This document shows, in pieces, positions 60,610 through 64,000 of a stretch of DNA of 64,000 nucleotides. A program made the position numbers and the translations under genes. Origin of the DNA: Paenibacillus tyrphae. GTDB taxonomy: Bacteria; Bacillota; Bacilli; Paenibacillales; NBRC-103111. Location of the stretch: the NCBI RefSeq assembly GCF_027925525.1, contig NZ_BSDJ01000025.1, positions 1-64,000 on the forward strand, given 5' to 3'. The notes under the pieces were generated by a model. That model was given only the letters and a program-made list of their open reading frames with translations. It made no database searches and had not been told where the DNA came from. The stretch's first letter is position 1; each line of letters starts with the position of its first letter.

Positions 60610-61935
60610 GTGCGGGTCGTTAATCGCTCTTTGCGTTGGGAAATTGAAGACCAAATGAAGCTGCGTGGTTATAATGTCAATCAATTGGCTGAACTCACCG
60701 GGATTAACCCAGGTAATCTGAGCAGCGCCTTGAATGGCATTTCCCGATCAATCACGATAAACCAACTGGATGCTTTAGGCAAAATTTTCGGGAAGGTGCC
60801 CGGATGGTTGTATGAGCTGTACACGGAAGAATGCATCTCCGAAGAACGATTATCCCGGCGACGGTTAGTTCCTTATTTGGTACGATGTGCGGAAGTGGAC
60901 CGAAATGATTGTATTGACACGGTCGTATCTAAAATTCTTGATAACCAAAAAAACGTCAAAGTCATCTTTGATGTGGCAGAAAAGCTGTTTCATAAGGGAA
61001 AACAAAAAGAATCGGAACACTTTTATGAGATTGTCGTGGAGAATGTCAAAGACAGCTTTTCCGAAATACTGGCGATGAGTCACTACCGGTTATTTACGGT
61101 CACGCAAGGTACGGATGCGGAGAAGAATTGGATGGCCGTTATCCGATTCGATCCGTTTCGAAACCGGTTACCAGAGAGTTATTGTTTTGATGCATTGTTT
61201 CAATTAGCACGAGCGTGTTATTCCTTGAAAAAGTGGAATGAGGTTGAAAAATATGCGAGTGAGATGGTGGAGCTAAGCACGATTCAATGCGGTGATAGAG
61301 AGGTCGCGCCTAAACGGCATCCTGTTTATTATTACGGCATGGGGCTTTTGTATAGAGGAGCTGTGCTTGAAAGGCAAGGGTTATATGAGCAGTCGAAAAA
61401 ATATATACGAAGCTATGCTGATCTGGAATGGTTAGAACCCCTTGATGAATCTGGCCAAAAAGAAGTGGAGCAGTTTAAAGTTTGGGGGAAAGCAAACTTA
61501 TACACCCTTGAAATGTTAACTGGAAACGAGAGCATGGTTAGTGAGTATGCCGATTATTTGGAGAACCTTAACCGGTTAAATGACGTTGTGTCCGGGCTAA
61601 TTGCCATCGTAAAGTCAGCGAATACATATGGGTTCAATGTTGACCATGTGTTGTTGCGCTTTTCCGGCTCCATTGCCCGGTTCGATTTATTTAACCATGA
61701 TCCGATTCTTTCGGATCGACATCTTCAATATCGGTATCACAAAGCTATTTATGAGTTTAATAAAGAGCGTTGCGAAAACGGAGTGAAAGAAACATTACAT
61801 TGTATTTCCCTATGCTTGGATATGAAGCGATATGAAGACCTTGCCCGCTGTGTCTCTTTATTTGAAAAACATCGAAAATATGCATCAGAAGAACAGGTCC
61901 AGTGTTATGAATCCATCAAGCTTTGGGCTGATTGA
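60610..61935 (+). CDS. HTH plus helical-repeat quorum-sensing regulator (RRNPP/AimR-like), no peptide partner
   Basis: A 441-residue protein with an N-terminal XRE-type HTH (about 12-70: MKLRGYNVNQLAELTGINPG, NLSSALNGIS, ITINQLDALGKIFG), then about 350 residues of TPR-like helices (HYRLFTVTQG; YYYGMGLLYRGAVLERQGLY; EEQVQCYESIKLWAD). The C-terminal part is homologous to the 352-residue receptor at 23932. GTG start with GGGGAGG 8 bases upstream. A terminator follows 45 bases after the stop, and no propeptide frame is present between, so this regulator is an orphan or senses a peptide made elsewhere. Confidence 0.78.
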   Translation: MRVVNRSLRWEIEDQMKLRGYNVNQLAELTGINPGNLSSALNGISRSITINQLDALGKIFGKVPGWLYELYTEECISEERLSRRRLVPYLVRCAEVDRNDCIDTVVSKILDNQKNVKVIFDVAEKLFHKGKQKESEHFYEIVVENVKDSFSEILAMSHYRLFTVTQGTDAEKNWMAVIRFDPFRNRLPESYCFDALFQLARACYSLKKWNEVEKYASEMVELSTIQCGDREVAPKRHPVYYYGMGLLYRGAVLERQGLYEQSKKYIRSYADLEWLEPLDESGQKEVEQFKVWGKANLYTLEMLTGNESMVSEYADYLENLNRLNDVVSGLIAIVKSANTYGFNVDHVLLRFSGSIARFDLFNHDPILSDRHLQYRYHKAIYEFNKERCENGVKETLHCISLCLDMKRYEDLARCVSLFEKHRKYASEEQVQCYESIKLWAD

Positions 61936-61980
61936 GCGCAGAAGATGCCATATCGGAAAGAATTCTTAGGGGGATGCTCA

Positions 61981-62009
61981 GCATTCTGCACAAGGCAGAA
62001 TGCTTTTTT
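61981..62009 (+). terminator. Terminator after the orphan receptor
   Basis: GCATTCTGC (61981-61989) and GCAGAATGC (61995-62003) are perfect arms, followed by TTTTTT. Confidence 0.92.
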
Positions 62010-62091
62010 ATTGTCAAAAAACTATTCAAAAAATCAGTATGCCCTTTATTTGGAAGTAAAGTATTATAATTGAATCCGAGGGATGGGTGAT

Positions 62092-62267
62092 ATGAATAAA
62101 AAGCTAAAGCAAAAAATCAGAAAGCTGCAGCGACAATTGGTACGGTTAGTTGAAAAAAAGGCTCGTTTTCCGACAAGGAGGTGGTGCAGCTCAGCCAGCG
62201 TTTGGATCGGTATATTCTGATGGCTCAAAAGTCTTCTTCTAAGCCGAAGCTGAAGGTGTGTGGATGA
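62092..62267 (+). pseudogene. Spo0E-like aspartyl-phosphate phosphatase with frameshift
   Basis: The first frame begins MNKKLKQKIRKLQRQLVRLV and the next frame continues GSFSDKEVVQLSQRLDRYIL, ending KLKVCG. Joined, they give the 58-residue Spo0E-type hairpin with the family signature SQxLD; these proteins dephosphorylate Spo0A~P and delay sporulation. The frames join at an A7 run (62153-62159); one extra A restores a single reading frame. GAGGG lies before the ATG. It is a pseudogene, a slippage-dependent gene, or a sequencing error in the homopolymer. Confidence 0.75.
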
Positions 62268-62509
62268 TGCAATACGAAAAGTTGTTGGTTGGAGAAAGCG
62301 AGGAGCGGATTGTATACCTTGCCCGGATCGGCGCAATCTTTGAAAAGCTTTACGGCATTAAGGATTTACATGACGCGGTCTACAAAGCATCGTCAGGTGC
62401 CGGATTTGCCGCCCGAAGATTGGCCGAGCTTGGCTATACCGACGAGGAAGTTGAGAAACTGTTGCGCGAGAGAATGTTTTTTTATCGGGTAAACAACATG
62501 GGACACTAA
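62264..62509 (+). CDS. Small hypothetical protein
   Basis: An 81-residue soluble helical protein: MMQYEKLLVGESEERIVYLA, RIGAIFEKLYGIKDLHDAVY and AELGYTDEEVEKLLRERMFF. The start overlaps the stop of the Spo0E-like second frame by 4 bases (GATGA), so translation of the two was coupled. No family recognised; a partner of the phosphatase is possible by position. Confidence 0.55.
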   Translation: MMQYEKLLVGESEERIVYLARIGAIFEKLYGIKDLHDAVYKASSGAGFAARRLAELGYTDEEVEKLLRERMFFYRVNNMGH

Positions 62510-62555
62510 AATGAAGCATGCTTTGCAAAATCTCAATAGCGAGGAGAATTAAAAA

Positions 62556-63641
62556 ATGAAATTAAAAATCGCAGGCTCCCTAATGTTGTCAGCAATGCTT
62601 GTGTTTAGTTCGAGCGCTATGGCTCAAGATTCTACAGTTGATGTCTCAAAGACGGAGCTATTTCAAACAAGTGCCGCTGTATTAAAAAAACACGGGCTAA
62701 CAGATGAGGTCATTTCGAAACTTGGTCAAGACATTTACCCTCTAACAAATGAAATCAAAACGAAAAATTTGACGAAGGAGCAAATCAATAATTACATTGA
62801 CGGCATTGAAAAAGCGAACGAACAACAACGCAAAGTCAAAGAAAACCGCGAAAAGGGCATTGTTGACGAAAGTGTGCAAGTAACACGAGAAGTTGTAGAC
62901 GGAATGGTCACCCTTTCGAATGGTCACAAAATCCCAGTACCGCAAAGAAACAAGGGATCGGAAGACAAAGTTTCACCTGCGGGAGCTACTGCACATGGAC
63001 CATATTATAACGTTGACGCACGAGTTGGTTTCAATCAAGTAACTCATTGGGTTGATTTACCTTGGGTTTATAGCACTACTCCTCGTGGAATTATCCCCTA
63101 CGTTCTGGGAGGCGCATATGTTACAAATTGGAACAATTCCGAATATTTTGGCGGTGCAGATGTAGGTGCATTTTATGAATGGGGAGTTTGGAAACTTGCC
63201 ATAAACGGTAAGAGCAAAGCTGGCAACAACTATTGGACACAATCAACAAAGGAACTTCCAGGTGGCAAAATATACTTAAATTATAAGGTTTCAGCAGATA
63301 ATCAGCTCCAAATCACCGCTTCAGATTCCAATTACGTTTATATTACTTCTATTTCCTACTGGTTCCCGGACATTTACTTAAAGGCAGATGGATCTAACGT
63401 AGAAATGGCCACAGGATTTAGTATGGCCTATAAAAATGTGAACTCGGTAAATGACGGCTCTTTTCTCAGACATGGGCATATCTATAATGCTTCTGTGTAC
63501 AGTCCAAGCTGGTACTCTTTGATGGACCCATCCGTGGTTGTTCACGAACAGAAAAAAGGAACTCCAATTGAAATCTCAAAGATAAACGTCTCTACGATGG
63601 CGAACTACCACGATTATTATGTAGATATTAATTTGAACTAA
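62556..63641 (+). CDS. Secreted protein of unknown function
   Basis: A 361-residue protein: signal peptide (about 1-23, MKLKIAGSLMLSAMLVFSSS-AMAQ), a charged helical region (NLTKEQINNYIDGIEKANEQ; VKENREKGIVDESVQVTREV) and an aromatic-rich beta domain (HGPYYNVDARVGFNQVTHWV; GGADVGAFYEWGVWKLAING). No catalytic motif is apparent; the C-terminal domain could bind a ligand or surface. AGCGAGGAG precedes the ATG, and a perfect terminator follows. Low GC relative to the glycan clusters. Confidence 0.7.
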   Translation: MKLKIAGSLMLSAMLVFSSSAMAQDSTVDVSKTELFQTSAAVLKKHGLTDEVISKLGQDIYPLTNEIKTKNLTKEQINNYIDGIEKANEQQRKVKENREKGIVDESVQVTREVVDGMVTLSNGHKIPVPQRNKGSEDKVSPAGATAHGPYYNVDARVGFNQVTHWVDLPWVYSTTPRGIIPYVLGGAYVTNWNNSEYFGGADVGAFYEWGVWKLAINGKSKAGNNYWTQSTKELPGGKIYLNYKVSADNQLQITASDSNYVYITSISYWFPDIYLKADGSNVEMATGFSMAYKNVNSVNDGSFLRHGHIYNASVYSPSWYSLMDPSVVVHEQKKGTPIEISKINVSTMANYHDYYVDINLN

Positions 63642-63654
63642 GTTTATGGAGATA

Positions 63655-63690
63655 GACGCATCCCCATTTTATGGGATGCGTCTCAATTTT
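63655..63690 (+). terminator. Terminator after the secreted protein
   Basis: GACGCATCCC (63655-63664) and GGGATGCGTC (63673-63682) are perfect 10-bp arms; TCAATTTTT follows. Confidence 0.9.
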
Positions 63691-63754
63691 TGTGAAACAA
63701 ATCAACTTAAATCGCGTCTAATTTCATACCAGAAGTAAAAGAGGAGGCCTATGT

Positions 63755-64000
63755 ATGTGTCATAAGAAAAAAAGTAAAGCACTCTCTGTTGTGTTAGGCG
63801 CGTTATTGCTTTGTACTGTAATGCCGGTAGGCGCTTCAGCAAACGGAAGTGGATTTAAGGATGTGAATCCGGATCATTGGGGATATGAAACCATTTCGTG
63901 GGCCAAAGAAAATGGCATTGTTGACGGATACCCTGACGGTACATTTTTACCCGAGAAATCCGTGGGACAGACTGAATTTCTTGCCATGCTTATTCGGGCT
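63755..64000 (+). CDS. SLH-domain protein, 5' end (cut by window edge)
   Basis: 82 codons are visible: a signal peptide with basic head (MCHKKKSKALSVVLGALLLC... ending GASA) followed by an S-layer homology domain: GFKDVNPDHWGYETISWAKE, then GIVDGYPDGTFLPEKSV. The SLH domain anchors proteins to pyruvylated secondary cell-wall polymers. ATG at 63755 has GAGGAGG 7 bases upstream; an ATG 4 bases earlier is out of frame and stops at once. The remainder lies outside the window. Confidence 0.88.
   Translation, partial: MCHKKKSKALSVVLGALLLCTVMPVGASANGSGFKDVNPDHWGYETISWAKENGIVDGYPDGTFLPEKSVGQTEFLAMLIRA

Noticed and set aside
61936..62091. Propeptide gene after the 441-residue receptor
   Set aside because: The only ATG frame (61954 onward) lacks a signal peptide and runs through the terminator.
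1..64000. CRISPR array, tRNA or rRNA genes, prophage genes
   Set aside because: No regularly spaced direct repeats, cloverleaf-type or rRNA-like sequences or phage structural genes were noticed; the only short tandem repeats are the coding Gly-X-Y repeats. A dedicated scan would be needed to exclude a tRNA.

Overview
The window looks like chromosome of a spore-forming, high-GC Bacillota, most probably Paenibacillus or a close relative. The grounds are an sps/cge-type spore-surface glycan region, CgeB-like proteins, a YjcZ-type mini-protein, collagen-like (GPT) surface proteins, a KimA potassium transporter, a Spo0E-like phosphatase, an S-layer-homology protein and large helical-repeat quorum-sensing receptors. 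The assignment is by inference; no marker gene was compared.

Layout. 1-3.6 kb: end of a collagen-like gene, a decayed stretch with remnants of a glycosyltransferase and of rmlB, a second rmlA, a YjcZ-like mini-protein and a methyltransferase. 3.8-7.8 kb: DUF4304 protein, bicupin (oxalate-decarboxylase family), DUF2935 protein, methyltransferase-like protein. 7.9-22.2 kb: a nonulosonic (sialic-acid-like) acid cluster with 4,6-dehydratase, two aminotransferases, oxidoreductase, hydrolysing 2-epimerase, NeuD-type acyltransferase, two NeuB-type synthases, SpsF-type cytidylyltransferase and three paralogous GT-B-like proteins. 22.2-25.2 kb: a 5' fragment of a group II intron, a decayed signalling propeptide, and an HTH-less receptor overlapping a 42-residue propeptide. 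25.2-31.2 kb: surface protein, sugar aminotransferase, collagen-like protein, KimA, FabH. 31.3-43.8 kb: one long minus-strand cluster reading from rmlABDC through two CgeB-like proteins, an Arg-rich protein, a GT4, an RmlD-like reductase and three GT2 enzymes to three small helical proteins. 44-47 kb: LRR/stalk/MORN secreted protein. 47.2-51.7 kb: two-component system with a LanFEG-like ABC transporter. 51.9-60 kb: DHA2 exporter, large glycosyltransferase-like protein, APH-like kinase, stalk-domain protein, BlaR1/BlaI pair. 60-64 kb: small XRE repressor, HTH plus helical-repeat receptor, frameshifted Spo0E-like gene, secreted protein, and the start of an SLH protein.

How it fits together. The two glycan clusters would provide a CMP-nonulosonate and dTDP-rhamnose (or a related 6-deoxy sugar) plus transferases for decorating the spore surface. 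Sequences resembling mother-cell sigma-K promoters (ACx, about 16 bp, CATAnnnTA) precede several of these genes. The most interesting part is the signalling region. The receptor at 23932-24990 and the overlapping propeptide ending TDHHGGVGG resemble the AimR-like (Alo) quorum-sensing pairs described in Paenibacillus. A second, decayed propeptide ending SDHHGVGN lies 2.5 kb away on the other strand. The receptor shares a 15-bp palindrome in its upstream region with the HTH-containing paralogue at 60610-61935, which has no peptide partner.
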